Assembly (NCBI GenBank): GCA_052034255.1
Contig: JBPOIU010000006.1
Location: 57,436-121,435 of the forward strand
Direction: 5' to 3'
Origin: JADJEK01 sp052034255
GTDB taxonomy: Bacteria > Planctomycetota > B15-G4 > JADJEK01
DNA: 64,000 nucleotides
Position 1 is the stretch's first letter; every line of letters begins with the position of its first letter. Of the stretch, positions 8,232 through 15,273 are shown in pieces. The translations under genes were made by a program, and so were the position numbers. The notes under the pieces were generated by a model, which was not told the DNA's origin, ran no database searches, and saw only the letters and a list, made by a program, of their open reading frames with translations.

Positions 8232-9163
8232 GCGCGCACCTCCTCGAGAGTTGCCGGATCCCGCGATTGCCCGTACGCGATGAACACGTCCTCGAGCGGC
8301 AGGTCGATGACGTCGACGTCCGCGCCCGTGAGCTCGCGCAGCCGCGCCGGCAAACCGTCGTCGAAGCCGTCGATCGTGATCTGCAAGTCGACGCTCGTGC
8401 GACGCACGCGCAACACGGCCGCGCCGTCGGGGACCTTCGGTTCGGCGACGATTCCCCCGTCGCGCGCGCGCAGGCGCACGGTCTTGACGCGATCCTTCAG
8501 GTCATCGAGTCCGCGCTCGACGCGGCATCGCCCGTCCTCGATCAGGATCACGCGGTCGGCGACACGTTCGACGTCGGTCAGGTGATGCGTCGAGAACACG
8601 GCCGTCAGACCTTCGTCACGTAGGCGATCGAGGATCAACTCGAGGAACTCACGACGCACCACGGCATCGAGGTTCGCCGCGGGCTCGTCGAGCACGAGGA
8701 GTTGCGGCCGGTACGCGAGGTTCAGCAGCAGCGAGAGCTTGCGACTCTGACCGAGCGACAGCGATCCGACACGAGCGCCGGGATCGAGGCCGAGGCGCCG
8801 CGTGAGATCGGTCGCCAGCGCGTCGTCCCACGACCGCGTCGCGGAATAGAAGCTGCGCGTCCACTCGATGGTCCGCGCGACGGTCAGTCGCGGATCGAGT
8901 TGCTGGCGCTCGGAGACGTAGCCGATGCGTGCGAACTCGGCCGGTCCGAGTTGCGTGCTGCCGGCCCCGAGCACGGTGATCCGTCCCGCATCGGGGCGCA
9001 GCAGGTTCATCGCGCAGCGGAGTGCCGTGGTCTTGCCGGACCCGTTGCGACCGAGCAAGGCAGTCACCGAGCCGGCGGGCACGCTCGCGGAGAACCCGCG
9101 CAACGCGTCCACCGCTCCGAAGCGCCGGGCCACGGCGTCGAACCGAACTACGACGTCATCCAT
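8228..9163 (-). CDS. ABC transporter ATP-binding protein
   Basis: 311 residues. Walker A GRNGSGKTT (38-46), Walker B LLVLDEP (155-161) and an H-loop in FSTHHLTDVE are present. The ABC signature is degenerate: SLSLGQSRK instead of LSGGQ. The C-terminal 90 residues form the extra domain seen in ABC-2 exporters. ATG 9163 follows AGGAGG with six bases spacing. The 5' end overlaps the GntR regulator by 8 bp and the 3' end overlaps the permease by ATGA. The arrangement regulator-ATPase-permease is the same as in Ytr-type operons, which respond to cell-wall antibiotics in Firmicutes; an equivalent role here is inference. Confidence 0.93.
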   Translation of the reverse strand: MDDVVVRFDAVARRFGAVDALRGFSASVPAGSVTALLGRNGSGKTTALRCAMNLLRPDAGRITVLGAGSTQLGPAEFARIGYVSERQQLDPRLTVARTIEWTRSFYSATRSWDDALATDLTRRLGLDPGARVGSLSLGQSRKLSLLLNLAYRPQLLVLDEPAANLDAVVRREFLELILDRLRDEGLTAVFSTHHLTDVERVADRVILIEDGRCRVERGLDDLKDRVKTVRLRARDGGIVAEPKVPDGAAVLRVRRTSVDLQITIDGFDDGLPARLRELTGADVDVIDLPLEDVFIAYGQSRDPATLEEVRA

Positions 9164-9527
9164 CGCGAACCTCCTGATCGAGATCGATCCGCTTCAATTC
9201 CTGCTCGAACGCGGCGCGCAAGTCGTCCTCGGACAGCTGCAACCGGTGGCCTTCGGCGAGCGAGTTGCGCAGGTGCTCACGGAACCGAGCAAGCCGCTCG
9301 CGGCGCGGCAACGCATCCCCATCGCTCTTCACGAACGTGCCCTGCCCACGCCGCGTCTCGATGACGCCTTCGTTCTCGAGATCGAGATAAGCACGCTGCA
9401 CAGTCGTGGGATTGACGACGAGGTCCTCGGAAAGCTGGCGCACCGACGGCAACTTGGTCCCACGAGCGAGCGTGCCGAGCGAGATCGCAACCTTCACTTG
9501 GTCGACGATCTGCCGGTAGATCGGCAC
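9156..9527 (-). CDS. GntR-family (YtrA subfamily) transcriptional regulator
   Basis: 123 residues from GTG 9527. It has the GntR winged helix (PIYRQIVDQVK, KLPSVRQLSEDL, NPTTVQRAYLDLENEGVIETRRGQG in overlapping pieces) and only a short C-terminal tail, as in the YtrA subfamily. In-frame upstream codons read LLLRINTSSG before VPIYRQ, matching the usual N-terminus of this family. A CTG codon at 9557 lies seven bases after GGAG, so translation may really begin there, giving 133 residues. The gene heads the ABC operon and probably represses it through the palindrome at 9593-9614. Confidence 0.92.
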   Translation of the reverse strand: MPIYRQIVDQVKVAISLGTLARGTKLPSVRQLSEDLVVNPTTVQRAYLDLENEGVIETRRGQGTFVKSDGDALPRRERLARFREHLRNSLAEGHRLQLSEDDLRAAFEQELKRIDLDQEVRDG

Positions 9528-9592
9528 TCCGCTGGAGGTGTTGATGCGAAGGAGCAGGCGGAACTCCGGGGGCGGGACCGTGTGGTGTTCTG

Positions 9593-9614
9593 GTGTATGG
9601 TATCACCCATACAC
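9593..9614. promoter_or_regulatory. palindromic operator upstream of the GntR/ABC operon
   Basis: GTGTATGG - six bases - CCATACAC is a perfect 8-bp inverted repeat, 36-66 bases upstream of the possible starts of the GntR gene. YtrA-type regulators bind such palindromes and autoregulate, so this is the likely operator. The TATGG/CCATA core could also hold the -10 element. Confidence 0.7.
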
Positions 9615-9640
9615 TCGGTGTCAAGACGGGAAAGGAGGGC

Positions 9641-9890
9641 GGGATTCGCGGGAGGGAACGGGAATGCGCGGGAATGAACGGGAGTGCGCGGGAATGAACG
9701 GGATTGCGCGGGATTGAACGGGAGTACGCGGGAGTGAACGGGAGTACGCGGGATTGAACGGGATTGCGCGGGAGTGAACGGGAGTGAACGGGAGCGAACG
9801 GGAGTGCGCGGGAGTGAACGGGATTGCGCGGGATTGAACGGGATTGCGCGGGAGTGAACGGGATTGCGCGGGAGTGAACGGGATTGCGCG
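9641..9890. repeat. 10-bp tandem repeat array, 25 units, plus strand G-rich
   Basis: Twenty-five consecutive 10-bp units (consensus GGGARTGAAC or GGGATTGCGC, shown here in permuted register) with no insertion or deletion. Units ending in GAACG and GCGCG or ACGCG tend to alternate, giving a 20-bp higher order. The centre position varies among A, G and T. Each unit carries GGG, so the plus strand has GGG every 10 bases with seven-base gaps. All reading frames give similar Pro/Ser/Arg-rich peptides without a plausible start, so I treat the region as non-coding. It is the left arm of an inverted pair with 10091-10250. Confidence 0.95.
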
Positions 9891-10090
9891 GGGGCGCTTC
9901 GCGCCTTCGTACGCGAGCGCAGCTCGCGCCTGTTTGATTCGGAGAGGGAACCGTCCCCGGGGCCTTGAACCATCGGTGCCGGAGTCGCGTGCGCTCGCGG
10001 TACCCACGCCGCATGCCGCGAACGCCCCCCCTCGCGACCACGCCACCCAAAGAGCGAGCTCCGCTCGCGTACGAAAAGCGAAGCGCCCCC
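9891..10090. repeat. non-repetitive centre of the inverted array, with 40-bp inverted arms
   Basis: Directly inside the two arrays, 9890-9929 and 10051-10090 are near-perfect reverse complements (GGGGGCGCTTCGC..TTCGTACGCGAGCG.AGCTCGC with one small indel and one mismatch). About 120 bp remain as a single-copy loop. No gene was found in it. Confidence 0.8.
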
Positions 10091-10250
10091 GTTGATTCCC
10101 GTTCACTCCCGCGCATTCCCGTTCGCTCCCGTTCACTCCCGCGCACTCCCGTTCATTCCCGTTCATTCCCGTTCATTCCCGTTCATTCCCGTTCGCTCCC
10201 GTTCATTCCCGTTCACTCCCGTTCACTCCCGTTCATTCCCGCTCATTCCC
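10091..10250. repeat. 10-bp tandem repeat array, 16 units, inverted relative to 9641-9890
   Basis: Sixteen 10-bp units, mostly GTTCATTCCC or GTTCACTCCC, without indels; a degenerate seventeenth follows. They are the reverse complement of the units at 9641-9890, so the whole region 9641-10250 is an inverted repeat of about 600 bp. The array ends only 30 bp before the DUF3419 gene start, so the promoter of that operon must lie in or at the edge of the array. Confidence 0.95.
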
Positions 10251-10265
10251 GCGCCTCCCCACCCA

Positions 10266-10280
10266 GCTATCCTCTCCATC
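10266..10280 (+). promoter_or_regulatory. possible -10 element giving a leaderless DUF3419 transcript
   Basis: TATCCT at 10268-10273 lies seven bases before the ATG at 10281 and no ribosome binding site is visible between them. This fits a -10 box driving an mRNA that begins at or near the start codon. Similar hexamers precede other genes in the window that lack a Shine-Dalgarno sequence. Confidence 0.3.
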
Positions 10281-11267
10281 ATGTCCCCCGTCCAATTCGC
10301 CGCGGTTCGCGAAGACCCTCGGATCGAGCTCGCTCTCCTGCGCGACCGCCCCGCTCGCCATGCCCTGCTGATCGCGTCCGCGGGCGACACTGCGCTGGCG
10401 CTGCGTGCTCATTGCCCGGATCTCGCGCTCACGCTCGTGGAGCCGAACCCGGCGCAGAAGTTGCATGTGCTCGCGAAGGAGGCCGCGTGGCTCGCGGCGG
10501 AACCGCCGTCCGTGTTCAACGTCGGCACCGACGATCCGGGCGGCCTGTCGGAGCGGGGCAACTTCGAAGCCCTGTTCCGCCAGTTGCGCGCGTTCCTGCG
10601 TGAGTTCGTCGCGCCCGCGTCGACGTTCGACGCGTGGTTCATGGAGCGCGGCGCGATTGCGGCGACGGCTTGGGCGGTGTTCGGCCAGCCGTATTGGCCG
10701 GTCGCGTTCCAGCTGTTCTTCGCCGACCCGATGCTGCACGCGATGTTCGGCCCGGCCGCCACGCAGCACGCGCGACCGGGCAGTTACCCCGACTACTTCC
10801 GGCGCGCGATCGAGCGTGGCCTGCAGCGCGTCGATGCGTTCGACAACCCGTACCTGCAGCACGTTTTGTTGGGTCGGTACATGGCACGTCGGGAGTCGTG
10901 GCCGGAGTTCTTGCGCCTCACGCCGCGGCCGCTGCGCGCGACGTGGATCGACGGGACGCTCGAAGCCGTGCCCTCGTTCGCGCCGTTCGACTTCGTCGAT
11001 CTCTCGAACGTCCTCGACTGGTCGGACCGAACGCAGATCGACGCTCTCGCGCGCCGATTGGGCCACGAGTTGCGGCCGGGCGCTCGCGTGCTGTGGCGGC
11101 AATTGAACGATCCCGAGGACCTGGAAGCCCGATTCGCGCCGTGGTTCACGTTCGACGCCGCGCGCGCTGCCGAGTTGCTCGCCAGCGAACGCAGCGTGTT
11201 CTACGACGGACTGCATCTCGGCACGCGCGTTGCAGAGCCAGGTCGTGGATCCGGAGGACCCGCATGA
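10281..11267 (+). CDS. DUF3419 / BtaA-like protein (putative SAM-dependent aminocarboxypropyl transferase)
   Basis: 328 residues. N-terminal REDPRIEL, the GD-containing strand LLIASAGDTALAL and the C-terminal VDLSNVLDW are typical of the DUF3419 family. Its characterised member BtaA transfers 3-amino-3-carboxypropyl from S-adenosylmethionine to diacylglycerol in betaine-lipid synthesis. Whether this protein uses a lipid acceptor is not shown by the sequence. The ATG at 10281 was chosen over in-frame codons inside the upstream 10-bp array, because the family domain begins here. It overlaps the next gene by ATGA and starts a three-gene cassette with a diiron-oxidase-like protein and a GNAT protein. 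Confidence 0.85.
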   Translation: MSPVQFAAVREDPRIELALLRDRPARHALLIASAGDTALALRAHCPDLALTLVEPNPAQKLHVLAKEAAWLAAEPPSVFNVGTDDPGGLSERGNFEALFRQLRAFLREFVAPASTFDAWFMERGAIAATAWAVFGQPYWPVAFQLFFADPMLHAMFGPAATQHARPGSYPDYFRRAIERGLQRVDAFDNPYLQHVLLGRYMARRESWPEFLRLTPRPLRATWIDGTLEAVPSFAPFDFVDLSNVLDWSDRTQIDALARRLGHELRPGARVLWRQLNDPEDLEARFAPWFTFDAARAAELLASERSVFYDGLHLGTRVAEPGRGSGGPA

Positions 11268-11995
11268 GCGATCCATTGCGCGATCGAGTCGAACAGATCG
11301 TGGCCGCACGAAACGCGTCGGCGAACCCGTACTTCCGCGCGCTAGAGGACGGCTCGTTCACGCGTGACGACTTCGTCGAGACGCAGATCCAGTTCTATTT
11401 CGCCGTCGTGTTCTTCAGCCGACCGATGGCAGCGCTGGCCGCGAAGATCCCGCACGCCGAGCAGCGCGTCGAGATCCTGCGCAACGTCTGGGAGGAGCAC
11501 GGCGAAGGCCAACGCTCGTTCATGCACGGCACGACGTTCCTCGAACTTCTACACCGCCTCGGCGGGATCACGCCGCAGGACGTCGAAGAGCGCGCGCTGT
11601 GGCCCGAGGTGCGCGCCTTCAACACCGTGCTCGTCGGCGCCTGCGTGCTCGATGAGTACCTCGTCGGCGCGAGCGTGCTCGGGATCATCGAGCGCTTGTT
11701 CGCCGACATCTCGACGTGGATCGGCCGTGGCATCGTGCGGCGCGGCTTCCTCGCGGAATCGCAACTGATCCACTACGACCTCCACGAGAAGCTCGACCAT
11801 CGCCACTCCGACGACTTCTTCGCGCTGTTGCGTCCCACATACGCGCGCGGTGGACAGGACGCGTACGTGATCGAGCAAGGCCTCGAGCTCGGCGCCTACG
11901 TGTTCTTGCGGCTGTACGACGACCTGTGGCGCGCGCGCACACGGCGTGTGTCGTGCGCCGGGCACGGGAACCACGGACTGCACACGCGCGCATGA
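11264..11995 (+). CDS. haem-oxygenase-like (PqqC/TenA-fold) iron-containing redox enzyme
   Basis: 243 residues, nearly all helical. Pattern NVWEEHGEGQ in the middle and HYDLHEKLDHRHSDDF near the C-terminus supply the Glu/His/Asp ligands expected in the haem-oxygenase-like diiron oxidase (HDO) superfamily. Members carry out N-oxygenation, C-C cleavage or desaturation in natural-product pathways. The start ATG 11264 overlaps the DUF3419 stop, and its own stop overlaps the GNAT start, so the three proteins are probably produced in fixed ratio. The substrate is unknown. A TenA/PqqC-type cofactor enzyme is the alternative, but the ligand-rich motifs favour HDO. Confidence 0.82.
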   Translation: MSDPLRDRVEQIVAARNASANPYFRALEDGSFTRDDFVETQIQFYFAVVFFSRPMAALAAKIPHAEQRVEILRNVWEEHGEGQRSFMHGTTFLELLHRLGGITPQDVEERALWPEVRAFNTVLVGACVLDEYLVGASVLGIIERLFADISTWIGRGIVRRGFLAESQLIHYDLHEKLDHRHSDDFFALLRPTYARGGQDAYVIEQGLELGAYVFLRLYDDLWRARTRRVSCAGHGNHGLHTRA

Positions 11996-12819
11996 CGATG
12001 TCGGTGCGCGAGATCACCGAGGGCGAGCGCCATGCAGTCGGGCTCGAGCTCGCTCGGCTCGATGCCGCGGCGCGGTATCCGCTGGGCACGGACTTCTTCC
12101 ACATCGATCACGGCGCCGACTACTTCGCGTTCTTCGCGCGGCTCGCCGCGCGCGACGCGCCTCGCCCCCTGCGGACGTGGATCGCGCGCGACGACCGCGG
12201 CGAACTCGTCGGCACCATCACCGCGGTCGAGCGGACCTTGCCATCGGGGCGACGCACGCTGTACGTCGGCGACCTCAAGGTCGCGGCGACGAGCGCAGGT
12301 CGCCACGTCGGTCTGCGTCTTTCACGCGCGTTCGCGGCCGCCACGATCGCCCAGGGCGCGCAGGCGTACGCCGTGTCGATGGATCCGGCGGACGGCGAGA
12401 ACCGTGTCGTGTCGATGCTGACGCGCGAACGTGTCGTCGCCGCGGTGGCGCGACTCGAGGTGTTCTCGCTCGACGCCGCGGCGGCACGGCGCGCGACGGA
12501 CGTCTTGCGTGCGTTCGACGCACGCCTCGTGTGGTCATCGCTCGCCGGCATCAAGGACATCGTGCTGGACAGCACCCGGCAACCGCTCGCGCTGCTGCAC
12601 GCGCAGTTCGGCCCGCACGGCACGTTCGACGGTGACGCGGTCGCGGACGAGCCTCGCGACGAATCGACGCACATGTTCTGCGCGCTCGCGAACGGCGACC
12701 TCGCGCGACGGGCGCGCGCGAGCGGACTCGAGCCGCTGGCGACGGCGACGCTGCTCGCGACTCCCGCGATCGCCGACGAGTTGCGCACCACCGAGTTCGT
12801 GCTGACGAGCTCGATCTGA
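11992..12819 (+). CDS. GNAT-family N-acetyltransferase-like protein
   Basis: 275 residues. The segment GELVGTITAVERT followed by LYVGDLKVAATSAGRHVGLRLSR in sequence corresponds to beta4-alpha3 of the GNAT fold, with the acyl-CoA pyrophosphate loop slightly degenerate. A C-terminal domain of about 110 residues, unlike simple GNATs, follows. Last gene of the DUF3419-HDO-GNAT cassette, ATGA-overlapped. It could acylate the product of the first two enzymes; this is inference. The gene converges on the S9 peptidase with a 26-bp gap. Confidence 0.75.
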   Translation: MTMSVREITEGERHAVGLELARLDAAARYPLGTDFFHIDHGADYFAFFARLAARDAPRPLRTWIARDDRGELVGTITAVERTLPSGRRTLYVGDLKVAATSAGRHVGLRLSRAFAAATIAQGAQAYAVSMDPADGENRVVSMLTRERVVAAVARLEVFSLDAAAARRATDVLRAFDARLVWSSLAGIKDIVLDSTRQPLALLHAQFGPHGTFDGDAVADEPRDESTHMFCALANGDLARRARASGLEPLATATLLATPAIADELRTTEFVLTSSI

Positions 12820-12845
12820 TCGCACGGCCTATCAGGCGCGATTCG

Positions 12846-15038
12846 TCACAGGTGTTCGCGGATGAACTCCGTCATCGTCATGAACTGGTGCTTGCGCTGC
12901 GCCGGATCGCCGATGCCGTGGCGGTTGCCGGGATAGAGCATGACGTCGAAGCTCTTGCCGGCCCGCTGCAGTGCCTCGATGAACTGCAGCGAGTTCTGCA
13001 TGTGGACGTTCTCGTCGATCGTGCCGTGCATCAGCAGCAGTTTGCCGTTCAAGTTCGCCGCGGCCTTCGTCACCGACGACTTCGCGTAGCCCTCGGGATT
13101 GCTCTGCGGCAGGTCCATGAAGCGCTCGGTGTAGATCGAGTCGTACATGCTCCAGTCGGTGACCGGCGCGCCGGCGATCCCGACTTTGAACTTCGTGCTG
13201 TGCGTCAGCGCGTAGGCGGTCATCGTGCCGCCGTAGCTCCAGCCCCAGATCGCGATGCGCGCGGGATCGGCGATGCCCTCCGCGACCAGGAAGTCGATGC
13301 CGTCTTCGAGATCGCGCAGTTCCTGTTCGCAGAGGTTCTTGTAGACGCCCTGGACCGACGCCAAGCCCTTGCCCGACGCCGAGCGGTTGTCGCAGACCCA
13401 GATCACGTAGCCCTCTTGCGCGAGCATTTGGTGCCACAGGTACGACCGCGGCGCGAACGAGTCGGCCACCGACGGTGCGTGCGGCCCGCCGTACGTGTAG
13501 CTGACGACGGGGTAGCGCTTCGCCGAATCGTGGTCCGGCGGCAGGATCAGCATCGCCTCCATCTCGAAGCCGTCGCGCGTCTTCACCTTGCGGAACTCGG
13601 GTTCACGCAGGCCGTACTTCGCGAGCGGTTCCTTCGTGCCGGTGCCGATCCGTCGAACTTCCGCGCCGCTGGCATCGCAGATCGCCGCGAACCCCGGATC
13701 GGCGAGCGACGAGAACTCGTCGAAGAACAGCGAACCGTCGGGCGACAGCTTCACGCCGTGCGAGCCCGGTTGCTTGGTCACACGCGTCATCGGGCCACCC
13801 GCGAGCGGAACCGTGTGGAGCTGTTTGCCCTTCACGTCGTCCTTGTCGGTGCCGACCCATACGACTCCGCGCGCTTCGTCGATCTGCAGCACGTCGTCGA
13901 TCTCGAACGGGCCTTCCGTCAGGCGGCGCTCGAGCTTGCCGTCGCGACCGTAGACGTACAGGTGCTTGAAACCGTCGCGCTCCGACGGCCACACGAACTT
14001 GGAGCCGTTCGCGAACCAGTACGGACCGTCGTTCGGCTCGATCCAGACGCTGGTCGCGTCGCGAAACAACACTTCGGTCTTGCCAGTGCGCGGATCCGCG
14101 ACGACCAGATCGAGCCACGTCTGGATGCGGTTCTGGACCTGCAGCACGACGCGCGAACCGTCGGGCGTCCAGCCGACGCGGGACACCAGGATCTCGCCGC
14201 TCGCGTAACGCGACAGATCGATCCACTTCACCGTCCCGCCGGCCGCGGCGACGACGCCGACCTTCACGGTGGGATTGCTCTGGCCAGCGCGCGGGTAGCG
14301 CCAGTGTTCGGTCGATGGCAGCGTGCCCTCACTGCGCACGATCGCGTAGTCGGGCACCTTCGACTCGTCGAGCTGCAAGAACGCGATGCGTTTCGAATCG
14401 GGCGACCACCAGTACGCGCCGAAGTTGCCGCGCCCGTAGATCTCCTCCTGGTAGACCCAGTCGAGGCGACCGGTCAGCAGGTTCTCGTGCCCTTCGGTCG
14501 TCAGCGCGCGCGCCTTGCCGCCGTCGGTGCCGACCACCCACAGGTTCCAGTCGCTGACGTACGCGATCATCGAGCCGTCGGGTGAGAAGGACTCACCGAC
14601 CTCTTCGCCGGGATCGTCGGTCAGTCGGCGCGCGCGGCCGTTCTCCTTCGTCCACACGAACAAGTCGGAGAACGCGTTGAACATCACGCGACCACGATCC
14701 GCGCTGAACGCGAATCCGCCGCCACGCGCCATCGACTTCGCACCGTCCTCGCCGATGCCGGGCAGCGTCGCCAGCGACTTCTGCACGACCTCCGGATCGA
14801 GGTACGGCGTTTTGGCGCCGGTGCGCGCGTCGACCGACACGAGGATGCGGTCGGTGCCGCCGTCGGCTTGATCGAACGCGAGGTAATGCGAGCCGTCGAG
14901 CCATTCCATCGGCCGCACGCCGGGCGCGCGACACTTCGACGCCGCGGACAACGCGTCGTCGAGCGTGAGCTTCTCACCCGCAGGGGCGACGTGGATCAGG
15001 GCGGCGAGTGCGACGACGAACGCGGCAGCTTGGCGCAT
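12846..15038 (-). CDS. dipeptidyl peptidase IV-like S9 serine peptidase
   Basis: 730 residues with a signal peptide (about 1-20). The N-terminal half is an eight-bladed beta-propeller and includes DWVYQEEIYGRGNFG, whose Glu pair matches the double-Glu site that binds the substrate N-terminus in DPP4. The C-terminal alpha/beta-hydrolase domain has GWSYGG (Ser601), DENVH (Asp675) and NRHG (His707), a complete triad. It should release N-terminal Xaa-Pro or similar dipeptides from peptides in the periplasm. ATG 15038 follows AAAGGA by six bases. Monocistronic, convergent with the GNAT gene. Confidence 0.95.
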   Translation of the reverse strand: MRQAAAFVVALAALIHVAPAGEKLTLDDALSAASKCRAPGVRPMEWLDGSHYLAFDQADGGTDRILVSVDARTGAKTPYLDPEVVQKSLATLPGIGEDGAKSMARGGGFAFSADRGRVMFNAFSDLFVWTKENGRARRLTDDPGEEVGESFSPDGSMIAYVSDWNLWVVGTDGGKARALTTEGHENLLTGRLDWVYQEEIYGRGNFGAYWWSPDSKRIAFLQLDESKVPDYAIVRSEGTLPSTEHWRYPRAGQSNPTVKVGVVAAAGGTVKWIDLSRYASGEILVSRVGWTPDGSRVVLQVQNRIQTWLDLVVADPRTGKTEVLFRDATSVWIEPNDGPYWFANGSKFVWPSERDGFKHLYVYGRDGKLERRLTEGPFEIDDVLQIDEARGVVWVGTDKDDVKGKQLHTVPLAGGPMTRVTKQPGSHGVKLSPDGSLFFDEFSSLADPGFAAICDASGAEVRRIGTGTKEPLAKYGLREPEFRKVKTRDGFEMEAMLILPPDHDSAKRYPVVSYTYGGPHAPSVADSFAPRSYLWHQMLAQEGYVIWVCDNRSASGKGLASVQGVYKNLCEQELRDLEDGIDFLVAEGIADPARIAIWGWSYGGTMTAYALTHSTKFKVGIAGAPVTDWSMYDSIYTERFMDLPQSNPEGYAKSSVTKAAANLNGKLLLMHGTIDENVHMQNSLQFIEALQRAGKSFDVMLYPGNRHGIGDPAQRKHQFMTMTEFIREHL

Positions 15039-15075
15039 GCGATGTCCTTTCGAGCCGAGAGGGCGCGGAGTCTAG

Positions 15076-15238
15076 CAGCCCGTCGAAAGAGTCTGCCGAG
15101 CGGTCGGGCGAGCGAGCGAGAACGAGCAGGGCGAGGCCCGCCGACGAGGCGTATTGAGACGAAATACGGCGAGGAGGCGGAACGAAGCCATGCCCGGTCG
15201 CAGCCGGCCGAATGCCGTCAGACTCTTTCGACGGGCTG
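15076..15238. mobile_element. MITE-like element: 20-bp perfect terminal inverted repeats around 123 bp
   Basis: CAGCCCGTCGAAAGAGTCTG at 15076-15095 recurs in reverse complement at 15219-15238. TA follows the right end, and TA plus one base precedes the left. The interior has no gene and contains a small inverted repeat (CGTATT..AATACG). It sits between the S9 peptidase start and the next minus-strand gene. A non-autonomous transposon remnant is the simplest reading; a large stem-loop in the 5' leader is the alternative. Confidence 0.5.
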
Positions 15239-15273
15239 TAAACGCGCGAGGACGGCCTGGCGTTGGATCGGAC

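Noticed and set aside
9494..10166. Minus-strand frames coding PVHSRAIPFTPAQSRS-like repeats
   Set aside because: All three frames of a 10-bp repeat give similar peptides and no start with a ribosome binding site exists. The DNA repeat itself explains them.
9641..10250. CRISPR array
   Set aside because: Units are 10 bp, directly contiguous and without spacers. No cas gene lies nearby.
10092..10280. N-terminal extension of the DUF3419 protein into the repeat array
   Set aside because: The family domain begins at ATG 10281. The extension is repeat-encoded and low complexity.
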